Source: JACDDK01 sp041747155
Lineage (GTDB): Bacteria > Actinomycetota > Rubrobacteria > Rubrobacterales > Rubrobacteraceae
Assembly (NCBI GenBank): GCA_041747155.1
Contig: JBGTFQ010000219.1
Span: 1 to 8,237 of the forward strand
DNA: 8,237 nt
Direction of reading: 5' to 3'
The position numbers and the translations under genes were made by a program. Numbering within the stretch: position 1 is the stretch's first letter; each line of letters begins with the position of its first letter. Positions 1-6,341 of the stretch are shown piece after piece. The notes under the pieces were generated by a model. That model ran no database searches. It was not told the DNA's origin and saw only the letters and a program-made list of their open reading frames with translations.

Positions 1-390
1 GGTATTGCGGGAGATCCGATCTACGAGGGCGTGGACGATGCCACTCTCATGAACGGAGCTGGTCACTCGCCCACCAGCGGTTACCCTTGGGTTCCGGGAT
101 CCAACACCTACATCGCCTCGCATGTCTTGGGTTACGAAGGAACTGGCAGCTTCATGGACTTCGCCGCTCTGCCAAGCATGGCTTACGGAGATCAGATCAC
201 GATAAGCGACAGCAACGGCACAACCTACACATACACTGTCTCCGAGATACTGGAAGTCGGCATAACGGACGTATGGGTAATGGGACCGACCGGCGCTGAC
301 CAGATCTCCTTGCAGACCTGCATCAATCCGCCAGCCTACGATGTGCGCCTCGTCGTACGCGGTGACCTAACCAGCGTGCAGCCCGCCTAA
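1..390 (+). CDS. Sortase (class D/E-like), C-terminal catalytic part; 5' end outside the window
   Basis: This frame is open from the first base and gives 129 residues before a TAA stop. Sortases are membrane-anchored cysteine transpeptidases that attach secreted proteins to the cell wall or trim sorting signals. The visible part covers most of the sortase beta-barrel. A glycine-proline rich opening with GYPW is followed by IASHVLGY, where His41 of the fragment (bases 121-123) is the expected catalytic His. LQTC follows, with the catalytic Cys107 (319-321), and then RLVVRG, with the catalytic Arg116. The membrane anchor and N-terminal linker must lie upstream of the window. The residue before the catalytic His is Ser, where the second sortase here (6342-7016) has the usual Gly. 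The two proteins share GYPW, LGYxxTGS and a TYTYxV or similar strand, so they are paralogues. Subclass D versus E cannot be settled from the fragment. No protein with an LPxTG-type signal is visible nearby. Confidence 0.88.
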   Translation, partial: GIAGDPIYEGVDDATLMNGAGHSPTSGYPWVPGSNTYIASHVLGYEGTGSFMDFAALPSMAYGDQITISDSNGTTYTYTVSEILEVGITDVWVMGPTGADQISLQTCINPPAYDVRLVVRGDLTSVQPA

Positions 391-416
391 CACCAGCTCC
401 AAACCGAAACTCTCCC

Positions 417-444
417 AAGCGCCCCTAAAACGGGGCGCTTTTCT
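417..444 (+). terminator. Rho-independent terminator after the first sortase
   Basis: A 9-bp perfect stem (AAGCGCCCC at 417-425 with GGGGCGCTT at 432-440) closes a 6-base loop, TAAAAC. It runs directly into a short T run (TTTT at 439-442, then CTAT). It lies 27 bases after the sortase stop and fits termination of rightward transcription. The left-facing polyphosphate operon ends at 496 and points at the same hairpin, but on that strand the stem is followed by GGGAGA rather than a U run. Any role for the operon is therefore uncertain. The rest of 391-495 shows nothing recognisable. Confidence 0.85.
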
Positions 445-495
445 ATGTCCGCGATACCTCGCAATCTGAAAAATCCGGAAGGACGCCGACGGACT

Positions 496-1002
496 CTACT
501 GCGTATTACGAGGAAGCAGAGCTTTCGGTGTCAGGAGCCATCTAAGGGAGCCTTCACCCGCCCGTGGAGGACCATCGAAAGTGATGCGGAGCGCACCACC
601 TTTCTTTATCCGGATTTCCATTCCCTCGGCGTCGCCAGTGAGCAGATAAGAAGCGAGTACGTGCAATCCGGGGCGGTGACCTACAACGGCGACGGCCTCA
701 GTCCGGGCGTAAGCAGCCAGAGCTTGCAGGACATCCTGCGGGCCGACCTCGGGCGATAGCTCTGGAAAGGCTTTCGGTTCCGGCCAGTGGGCGCACTCGT
801 TTAGTATCTCGGCGGTCTGCCAGGCTCGCACCAGCGGACTTCCAAGAACCACGTCGACGTGTGGCACTATATGACCGAGACCTCGCGCAACCTCTCGAAA
901 TTGTTCCTCTCCCTCCGGCGTAAGCGGACGGTCGTCATCGTCCGGCCACCGGCTCGCGTCGCGTGAGAAAGCTACACCATGACGGACCAGATAAAGTTCC
1001 AT
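496..1002 (-). CDS. sixA: Phosphohistidine phosphatase SixA
   Basis: This 168-residue protein belongs to the histidine phosphatase (phosphoglycerate mutase-like) superfamily, SixA branch, and is close to the usual SixA length of about 160. The N-terminus carries LVRHG with the nucleophile His8 flanked by Arg7 and Gly9. A second arginine follows in SPLVRAWQTA (Arg59), and the distal catalytic His109 sits in VVGHRPGL. SixA in E. coli removes phosphate from phosphohistidine on phosphotransfer proteins and is cytoplasmic. The gene is last in the left-facing operon. Its ATG lies 5 bases after the CYTH-CHAD stop, so translational coupling is likely. A purine-rich GGGAAG inside the CHAD 3' end can act as ribosome site. 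PPK1, encoded in the same operon, works through a phosphohistidine and is a conceivable substrate, but this is inference. Hydrolysis of another phosphorylated substrate is also possible for this superfamily. Confidence 0.9.
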   Translation of the reverse strand: MELYLVRHGVAFSRDASRWPDDDDRPLTPEGEEQFREVARGLGHIVPHVDVVLGSPLVRAWQTAEILNECAHWPEPKAFPELSPEVGPQDVLQALAAYARTEAVAVVGHRPGLHVLASYLLTGDAEGMEIRIKKGGALRITFDGPPRAGEGSLRWLLTPKALLPRNTQ

Positions 1003-1007
1003 TCGGC

Positions 1008-2735
1008 CTACTTCCCGACTTTCTTGATAGTGCTACGCATGTCTTTATCGAATTCCTTCCAAGTCGAACCTTTCAGAAAAGTCTCAAAACCACCAGACTG
1101 CATGAACTTGATGCGGGCTTCGTTAGCCTTCTGGACTCGACGCCCCGATGACTCGCCCATCTCGAAGACGGTTGCGCGATTGATTCTGCGGGAGCCTCCA
1201 GCCAGCAAGCGTAGTAGCTCCGTCGCAACAATGGAATCTTGTTGATCTCCAAGAGTGTCCTGAGCATCTTTGAGAGGTTTCACGAGCTTGGCGGTCTTCT
1301 TGGCTCCGTAGACGCTGGAGAGGAATTCGAGCGCGTACCTTAGGTGCTTGCCACGCTTGCGGAGATCGTGGTACGCCCCCGGCGGCGAATCTTTCCCGAG
1401 ACGTTTGGCCGTCTTCAGACATCTGTCACGGGCATTGGAGATCACATTTCGACTCAGAGCGGCGACGGATTTGGAGGCATATCCTTCGCCATCCGTACCG
1501 TCGCGGAGCATAGCGGCGAAGTACTCCTGGAAGCGTTCGTAGCGTTCGGAGTTGAGGGTTTCGAGCAGCATCTTGCGAGCCGCGTCTCGTTCTTTTCCCA
1601 ACGACTTAGTGATGCTTTCCAGAGAGTCGCGGCGTTCTTCGTCGGCTTCGGCGGTCTGCCGCTCTATATCCTCTATGAGCACGTCGAGGTCTCGCACGCC
1701 GCCTAGCACCTCCGCGAAAGCCTTCAGCTCGTCCCGGAACCATTGGCACCGCTCTGGTAGCGCATCCCGGAACAGCTTCATGGCGGCTCGCATCCGGCGC
1801 GTGGCGACCCGCATGTCGTGGAGATATTCGGGGTCTTCTCCGAGGCGCACGCCGGGCTCATGACGTAGCATCTCGGCGAATTGTTCTCGTAGGATGGCGA
1901 ACGCGAGATCCCCCGCCGTCGACGACCGCTTGACGGACGTGGAACCGACATCCGGCGCGAGGGTTGGCGTAAGGCCCGCATGTTGGATGCCTGCTTCGTA
2001 CTTGGACTCCGTTGCGGAGCGTAGTTTCAATGTGTCGCGCATGGAATCCACGAAGCTCTTCAGCGCGGTGGACGAGTCTTCGGTTGTCTCTATCTCGACG
2101 CGCCGAAGTTGCAGTGTCGGCTTATCCTCATCTACGAGTAGGATGCCGGTGGCATCTAGCACTACTTCACCAACACGAGTGGCGCTCTCTTCCGGCGTGG
2201 AGGGTCGTATGCTCCCGGAAGCATCGACGACGGTTTCGCCGTTGTTCGCATCTTGGAGAACGGCTAATCGGATTTCGTAGACTGTCCTTTGCGTGCGGAC
2301 CTCGAAGAGCGGACGCGGCGCGTGTTCCGGGTGTTTGGGACCACCGGTTAGGACTCGTATGCGACCGTTGATCGGCCCGGATGCTTTGCGGCCCAAAGAC
2401 TCAGCATCTTTTAGAGGCTCGGAGATCTCACGCCGTAGCCGCGCACCATCCTCACCAAGACTCTTGGACAAAGACTTCATCGTAGCCTCGAAATCACCAT
2501 CGGACTCCCGGATCCGCAAGGCGTATCCAGCCCGATGGAACCGCCAGTCTTCGGTGTCGAAGTAAGTGTCCCGCACATCTCTGACACCTGCTGGCTCCAC
2601 GAAAACATCCGAGCCGGAATGGTTTAGTTTAAGCCACTCCTCGACTGCCGCGAGGTCTTCAGCCTCGAATTGCCACTCCGCTTCGACTTGGTCACTGCTG
2701 GAAGTATCGCTAGACCGAGTGGCTTTCGTGGTCAT
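1008..2735 (-). CDS. CYTH and CHAD domain protein, probable polyphosphate-binding
   Basis: This 575-residue protein has two domains. Residues about 16-250 form a CYTH (triphosphate tunnel) domain. Visible motifs are ExEWQ at 18-22, TYFDT at 57-61, LRIR at 73-76, TMK at 85-87, RREIS at 101-105, EVVLD at 190-194 and VEIE near 213-216. Residues about 272-560 form a CHAD domain, an all-helical bundle rich in conserved histidines and basic residues. Its signatures are HDMRVATRRMR at 306-316, DLDVL near 349-353 and HDLRKRGKHLRY at 456-467. CHAD domains are known to bind polyphosphate, and CYTH enzymes hydrolyse or bind triphosphate-containing substrates. The canonical CYTH ExExK reads ExExQ here, so catalytic activity is doubtful while binding is plausible. 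The ATG has a close GAGGGG ribosome site two bases upstream. A 92-base gap (2736-2827) separates it from ppk1. I see no convincing terminator there and only a weak hairpin. An extra internal promoter is possible but not evident. Confidence 0.9.
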   Translation of the reverse strand: MTTKATRSSDTSSSDQVEAEWQFEAEDLAAVEEWLKLNHSGSDVFVEPAGVRDVRDTYFDTEDWRFHRAGYALRIRESDGDFEATMKSLSKSLGEDGARLRREISEPLKDAESLGRKASGPINGRIRVLTGGPKHPEHAPRPLFEVRTQRTVYEIRLAVLQDANNGETVVDASGSIRPSTPEESATRVGEVVLDATGILLVDEDKPTLQLRRVEIETTEDSSTALKSFVDSMRDTLKLRSATESKYEAGIQHAGLTPTLAPDVGSTSVKRSSTAGDLAFAILREQFAEMLRHEPGVRLGEDPEYLHDMRVATRRMRAAMKLFRDALPERCQWFRDELKAFAEVLGGVRDLDVLIEDIERQTAEADEERRDSLESITKSLGKERDAARKMLLETLNSERYERFQEYFAAMLRDGTDGEGYASKSVAALSRNVISNARDRCLKTAKRLGKDSPPGAYHDLRKRGKHLRYALEFLSSVYGAKKTAKLVKPLKDAQDTLGDQQDSIVATELLRLLAGGSRRINRATVFEMGESSGRRVQKANEARIKFMQSGGFETFLKGSTWKEFDKDMRSTIKKVGK

Positions 2736-2827
2736 TTCCCCTCTTCATTCTGTGTCTTGGAACCGCTTGAAACGGAAATTTAACAGAATGACTTCGGCAG
2801 CGCATCCTCACAGAGTGCCTCTTGGTC

Positions 2828-4903
2828 TTACAGGGGCTCTTGAATTAGGATGGCTTGGCTGTCTAGTGGCTCTTCACCTTCGGCGGGTTTTAGTTCTTCG
2901 TGGCTTCCGTCGGGTTTGAGTTCCCAGGCGTTTACGGTGTCGGCGAGTTGGAGGTCCATCAGGCGGCGCACTTTGCGGCGGTGATGTTCCTCGCGCAAGG
3001 GGAACGTTGTTTCTACCCGGCGGTCGAGGTTGCGTTGCATTAGGTCGGCAGAGCCGAGGTAGATCCTCTCTTCCTCTTCATCTCCGAAGGCTAGGATGCG
3101 AGCGTGTTCCAGGAATCGTCCGACTACGGAGACGACGCGGATGTTCTCGCTGATGTCCTTCAAGCCCGGTCTCAGACAACAGATTCCGCGCACGATTAAG
3201 TCTATCTTCACACCCGCTTGAGATGCTTCGTAGAGCAACGCCATGATTTTGGGGTCGGTCAAGGAGTTGGTCTTGCACGTTATATGCACCTTGTCCCCAG
3301 CACGCGCACGCTCGGTCTGCTCTTGGATCATCCGCGCTATCCCGTCGCGTAGAGTTAGTGGGGCGACGAGCAACTCCTGATATTCATCCTGCTCCGAATA
3401 TCCAGTGAGGTAATTGAAGAGGTCAGACCCGTCCTCCGACAGTTTGGGATCATCCGTGAGATACGAAAAATCCGTATATATACGAGCTGTACCGGGATTG
3501 TAGTTGCCGGTGCCGAAGTGTACGTACCGACGCAGACCCGAGCCTTCACGGCGCACGACCAGGCAGATCTTGGCGTGTGTCTTAAGCCCAACGATTCCGT
3601 AGGCGACGTGGACTCCCCGCGCCTCCAACTGCTGCGCCCAGGTTATGTTCGGCTCCTCGTCGAAGCGGGCTTTTAGTTCCACCAGAGCCGCTACTTGGGT
3701 AAGCTCGTCTCGCGCCTCGGAGAGAGCCTCGACTATTGGGGAGTTGGATCCCACGCGGTAGAGCGTTTGTTTTATGGCGAGGACATCGGGGTCTGTGGCG
3801 GCGGCGCGAACAAAATCCACCACGGGCGCGAACGAATCGTACGGGTGGTACAGCAGGATGTCACCGTTACGGATGGCCTGCGTCATCGAACGAGCACTTC
3901 TTAGCTCCGACGGCACTCGGGGCGAGACTGGTGGATAGAGCAGATCCGAGCGGTCGATATGCGTTAACTCTTCGAAGTCCGCGAGCCCAACCGGGTCCGG
4001 CACAGCGTAGACCGAGTCCTCTTTCAAGCGAAGATTTTCAGCGAGCCACTCGCGCAGTTCTTCGGGCATTTTGTCGGTGACAACCAAGCGCACGCTCTGG
4101 CCGAACCAGCGACCTTCGATCTCATCCTGTATAGCTTGCAGCAAGTCGGACGCTTCGTCCTCCTCTATGACGAAGTCCGCGTTCCGCGTAACTTGGAAAG
4201 AGTAGCTAGCCGATATTTCTTTTCCAGGGAACAACTCGTCGAGGTTGGCCGCGATGACCTCCTCCACCCGGACCAGCCGCACTCTCTGACGCTGGCCTTC
4301 CTCGTGCTCCTCGTCCGGCAGCCGCATAAAGCGGTCTATGCTCGTCGGAACCTTCACGCGCGCCGTTACCCGGCGGCCCTCCTCCAAGATCACGACCAAA
4401 AGGTTCAGCGAGAGGTTAGAGATATGCGGAAACGGGTGTGCTGGATCTATGGCTAGCGGGGTTAGTATCGGGAGTATGTCCCGCGTAAATCTATCTCGGA
4501 GCCCCCGGCGTTCGGCGGCCCGCACCTTGCGATGCGGCAGGATCGAAACACCGGCTTCTTCGAGTTCTGGCAGTATCTCTTTCTCTAGTATCCTGCGTCG
4601 CTCCTTGAAGAAGTCCTCGGTGCGCTGCTTGATGCGCTGTATCTGCTCTTCGGGGGTCATGCCGTCTGGGATGGGGTTGGGTAGATCGTTGGCAACTTGC
4701 TGCTGTAACCCGGCCACCCGGATCATGAAGAACTCGTCCAGGTTAGTCTCCGAGATAGCGATGAACCGCACGCGCTCCAGGAGCGGGTGCCGCTCGGAGC
4801 GAGCCTGGGCCAATACGCGATCATTGAACGCGAGCCAGGACAACTCCCGGTTGATGTAGAGCGCGGGGTCCAGGAGGTTCGGTGCCTCCGCTACGTCTGT
4901 CAT
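2828..4903 (-). CDS. ppk1: Polyphosphate kinase 1
   Basis: This 691-residue protein matches the family length (about 690). PPK1 reversibly polymerises the gamma phosphate of ATP into inorganic polyphosphate through a phosphohistidine intermediate. It opens with the typical YINRELSWLAFNDRVL and NLDEFFMIRVAG. The two HKD-like lobes are clear. THAK holds His443 (bases 3575-3577), the expected autophosphorylation site, and FLEHAR holds His600 (3104-3106). Their 157-residue spacing equals that of His435 and His592 in the E. coli enzyme as I recall it. FGTGNYNPGTARIYTD and GSADLMQRNLDRR are also conserved. I chose the ATG at 4903 because it forms an ATGA overlap with the ppx stop, has GGGGAGG four bases upstream, and gives a standard N-terminus. 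The frame stays open for another 101 codons upstream, but that stretch overlaps ppx in another frame and resembles no PPK sequence. The order ppx-ppk1-CHAD-sixA implies joint expression from the promoter upstream of ppx. Confidence 0.97.
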   Translation of the reverse strand: MTDVAEAPNLLDPALYINRELSWLAFNDRVLAQARSERHPLLERVRFIAISETNLDEFFMIRVAGLQQQVANDLPNPIPDGMTPEEQIQRIKQRTEDFFKERRRILEKEILPELEEAGVSILPHRKVRAAERRGLRDRFTRDILPILTPLAIDPAHPFPHISNLSLNLLVVILEEGRRVTARVKVPTSIDRFMRLPDEEHEEGQRQRVRLVRVEEVIAANLDELFPGKEISASYSFQVTRNADFVIEEDEASDLLQAIQDEIEGRWFGQSVRLVVTDKMPEELREWLAENLRLKEDSVYAVPDPVGLADFEELTHIDRSDLLYPPVSPRVPSELRSARSMTQAIRNGDILLYHPYDSFAPVVDFVRAAATDPDVLAIKQTLYRVGSNSPIVEALSEARDELTQVAALVELKARFDEEPNITWAQQLEARGVHVAYGIVGLKTHAKICLVVRREGSGLRRYVHFGTGNYNPGTARIYTDFSYLTDDPKLSEDGSDLFNYLTGYSEQDEYQELLVAPLTLRDGIARMIQEQTERARAGDKVHITCKTNSLTDPKIMALLYEASQAGVKIDLIVRGICCLRPGLKDISENIRVVSVVGRFLEHARILAFGDEEEERIYLGSADLMQRNLDRRVETTFPLREEHHRRKVRRLMDLQLADTVNAWELKPDGSHEELKPAEGEEPLDSQAILIQEPL

Positions 4904-5787
4904 ATTTCCTCCCCATCCGCGAGCGTGAGCAAGGTTCCTTCCCGAATTCCTCCCCGCGCTACCATCAACTCTTCCTTTCCAAAATGCTCCAATATCGCCG
5001 CGAGCGTTGTTGCTGCCGCTGGCATGACCCGTGCTCGCTCCGGCGCAAGTCCCTCTTCCCGAGCCAGTATGGCCGAAGGTTTCTCCGAGATATCCGCCGC
5101 CAACTCCCGCAGTTTCTCCACAGTCAGCGGATTTCCGGCCAGTTTTAGCGCGGCCCTCGCAGAACCGCCGACCGCGACCACACGGACGCCAGCCGCCAGA
5201 CTCCATCCTGGCATCAACTTCTTGACGTGTTCGTCCAGCGCCCGTAACTCCTTCTTTTTTGCTGGATCCTTTTTGACAAATTTCTCCGTAGTGCGGTTCG
5301 ACCCGAGCGGCAGCGAGACTTGCAACATCGGCCCGCTCGAAGCCTCACCGACGATCAACTGCGCCGAGCCACCCCCGAGATCCACGACCAGCACCGGCCC
5401 CTCCCGGGCATCCCCAAGTACCGAAAACGCCCCCCGAAAACCAAGCAAAGCCTCTTCGTCACCCGAGATCAAACGCATCTCCAACCCCGTCGACTCCCGT
5501 ACTCGCTCCACCAACTCATCACCATTCTCGGAATCGCGCACCGCACTGGTAGCCAATATCGTGGGCGATGACACCCCATTGAGCCCAGATATACGAGCAA
5601 ATAAACCGATAGCCTCAGCCCCCAACAACAACCGACTCTCTTCCAAACGCCCGGTCTCGTCCACCCCGGAACCGAGACGCGCCGACACCTTCTCGCCCGT
5701 AACCGGCACCACTTGCCCGTCGTCCACCTCACCAACCAACAAATGTATGGTGTTGGACCCCACATCTATGACACCGTGACGGCTCAA
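4900..5787 (-). CDS. ppx: Exopolyphosphatase, Ppx/GppA family (short form)
   Basis: This 295-residue protein has the actin/Hsp70-like fold of Ppx/GppA phosphatases. They remove terminal phosphates from polyphosphate, and some act on pppGpp. Visible motifs in order are DVGSNTIHLLV at 8-18 (first phosphate loop), ATSAVR at 79-84, SGDEEA at 108-113 (with the catalytic-type Glu), DLGGGS at 136-141 (second phosphate loop), GGSAR at 207-211 and GGIREG at 279-284. It is the short two-domain form of about 300 residues. It lacks the C-terminal HD-like region of the roughly 510-residue E. coli Ppx. The start is TTG at 5787. AAGGAG lies four bases upstream, an in-frame TAG lies a short way further upstream, and the phosphate loop begins within ten residues. 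It is the first gene of the operon, and its TGA overlaps the ppk1 ATG. Substrate preference (polyphosphate or pppGpp) cannot be read from sequence, though the ppk1 partner favours polyphosphate. Confidence 0.93.
   Translation of the reverse strand: MSRHGVIDVGSNTIHLLVGEVDDGQVVPVTGEKVSARLGSGVDETGRLEESRLLLGAEAIGLFARISGLNGVSSPTILATSAVRDSENGDELVERVRESTGLEMRLISGDEEALLGFRGAFSVLGDAREGPVLVVDLGGGSAQLIVGEASSGPMLQVSLPLGSNRTTEKFVKKDPAKKKELRALDEHVKKLMPGWSLAAGVRVVAVGGSARAALKLAGNPLTVEKLRELAADISEKPSAILAREEGLAPERARVMPAAATTLAAILEHFGKEELMVARGGIREGTLLTLADGEEI
4907..4914 (-). promoter_or_regulatory. Ribosome binding site deciding the ppk1 start
   Basis: On the minus strand GGGGAGGA precedes the ATG at 4903, with four bases between GGAGG and ATG. 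It lies inside the last codons of ppx. The strong site plus the ATGA overlap fixes the ppk1 start and rules out the 101-codon upstream extension. Confidence 0.85.
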
Positions 5788-5791
5788 ATTT

Positions 5792-5797
5792 CTCCTT
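5792..5797 (-). promoter_or_regulatory. Ribosome binding site for the TTG start of ppx
   Basis: AAGGAG on the minus strand stands four bases before the TTG at 5787. It supports TTG as the true start, since no ATG or GTG in frame would preserve the N-terminal phosphate loop. Confidence 0.75.
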
Positions 5798-5865
5798 CCA
5801 AACCAACGTGAACGCTTCTACACGCCATAATAACCGTCCTTCCACACAAACGACATACTCGTGAT

Positions 5866-5894
5866 ATATTCGGCTTATCGGGAACGATTGTCAA
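5866..5894 (-). promoter_or_regulatory. Promoter of the ppx-ppk1-CHAD-sixA operon
   Basis: Reading leftward, a perfect -35 hexamer TTGACA (5894-5889) is followed after 17 bases by GAATAT (5871-5866) as -10. An alternative -10, TATATC (5868-5863), would need a 20-base spacer. The predicted start near 5859 leaves an untranslated leader of about 70 bases before the TTG of ppx. I see no clear operator or Pho-box-like repeat, so the regulator is unknown. Confidence 0.6.
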
Positions 5895-5916
5895 TTAGCC
5901 GTGTCTACCCTATCTC
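5888..5916 (+). promoter_or_regulatory. Possible promoter of the ferredoxin gene
   Basis: Reading rightward, TTGTCA (5888-5893) and a weaker TATCTC (5911-5916) are 17 bases apart. The -35 hexamer overlaps that of the left-facing ppx promoter almost completely. The -10 matches only its first three consensus positions, so this is a tentative call. The rest of 5788-5946 shows only leader sequence. Confidence 0.3.
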
Positions 5917-5936
5917 CTACGGCTGGCACTAGGAAC

Positions 5937-5941
5937 GGAGG
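5937..5941 (+). promoter_or_regulatory. Ribosome binding site deciding the non-standard ferredoxin start
   Basis: GGAGG is followed by five bases (TCCGC) and then the codon ATC at 5947, in the ferredoxin frame. No ATG, GTG or TTG occurs in that frame between the upstream TAG (5896-5898) and 6079. The site therefore points to initiation at ATC. Confidence 0.6.
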
Positions 5942-5946
5942 TCCGC

Positions 5947-6288
5947 ATCTCCAGTAAGAAAGACGCAAAGGTCCGGGACTACGACTCCCACGTCCTACTC
6001 TGCACGAGCGGCGATTGTAAAAAGCGAGGCGCGAAGAAACTTCGCAAAACCCTCAAGAACGAACTACGAGAAGCGGGGATGAAACGCGACGTGCGGGTCG
6101 ATTCTGTTGATTGTCTGGGATTGTGCAAGCACGGCCCCAACGCCGTCGTGTATCCCTCCGGCACTTGGTATCTCGGGTTGGAAGGAGACGACGTGCCGGA
6201 GATCGTCGAGAAGCACCTTAGCGGCGGGGAGCCAGTCGAGCGACTCGCTGCCGAGCGTCGGACGATCAAATCCACGCGCAAAAAGTAG
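5947..6288 (+). CDS. Thioredoxin-like [2Fe-2S] ferredoxin, apparent ATC start
   Basis: This 113-residue protein resembles the small thioredoxin-fold [2Fe-2S] ferredoxins related to NuoE. HVLLC leads into a first cysteine pair, Cys19 and Cys24 (CxxxxC, bases 6001-6018). A lysine-rich helix follows, then Cys56 and Cys60 in DCLGLC (CxxxC, 6112-6126), and the family's HGPNAVVYPSGTWY strand. The four cysteines would bind one [2Fe-2S] cluster, and the protein is a probable cytoplasmic electron carrier with unknown partner. The oddity is the start. The first in-frame ATG (6079) would delete the first two cluster cysteines. GGAGG at 5937-5941 instead sits at ideal distance from ATC at 5947, giving an N-terminus of initiator Met-SSKKDAKVRDYDSHVLLC. 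A single-base error changing ATG to ATC is the main alternative. CTG at 5923 has no ribosome site. The gene is a lone unit, divergent from ppx and convergent with the second sortase. Confidence 0.8.
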   Translation: MSSKKDAKVRDYDSHVLLCTSGDCKKRGAKKLRKTLKNELREAGMKRDVRVDSVDCLGLCKHGPNAVVYPSGTWYLGLEGDDVPEIVEKHLSGGEPVERLAAERRTIKSTRKK

Positions 6289-6320
6289 AGAGTCGAGGCT
6301 ATTAGTGGCCTCGACTCTCT
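6287..6320. terminator. Bidirectional terminator between ferredoxin and sortase genes
   Basis: A 13-bp perfect stem (AGAGAGTCGAGGC at 6287-6299 with GCCTCGACTCTCT at 6308-6320) closes an 8-base loop. On the minus strand it is followed after two bases by TTTTT, opposite A6280-6284, a good terminator for the left-facing sortase. On the plus strand TTTGGTT follows, a weaker tail for the ferredoxin gene. The stem begins inside the ferredoxin TAG stop codon. Confidence 0.85.
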
Positions 6321-6341
6321 TTGGTTAGATTCCCGAGTTCT

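Noticed and set aside
2811..2840. Imperfect hairpin (AGAG...CTCT arms) around the ppk1 stop.
   Set aside because: The stem is broken by mismatches and lacks a U run, so it does not qualify as a terminator. The CHAD gene is probably in the same operon.
2566..2919. Plus-strand open frame across the ppk1/CHAD junction.
   Set aside because: It is antisense to two clear genes, has no ribosome site, and its product has no recognisable features.
2830..2925. Duplicated ELKP motif in the PPK1 C-terminal tail.
   Set aside because: The PDGS...P-EGEEP...Q ending is, as I recall, common in PPK1 tails. The two ELKP copies are too short to call a repeat.
4904..5206. N-terminal extension of ppk1 by 101 codons.
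   Set aside because: It overlaps ppx in another frame, is Gly/Arg-rich without PPK similarity, and a well-placed ribosome site and ATGA overlap mark the start at 4903.
4787..5779. Long open frame (330 codons) on the plus strand opposite ppx.
   Set aside because: It is antisense to ppx, its product is Ser/Pro/Thr/Arg-rich with no recognisable family, and the ppx frame on the other strand has all expected motifs. It is a product of codon bias.
5901..5957. Short GTG-started reading frame (18 codons) overlapping the ferredoxin start, a possible leader peptide.
   Set aside because: It has no ribosome site, no regulatory codon run and no attenuator hairpin nearby. Its overlap with the ferredoxin frame looks accidental.
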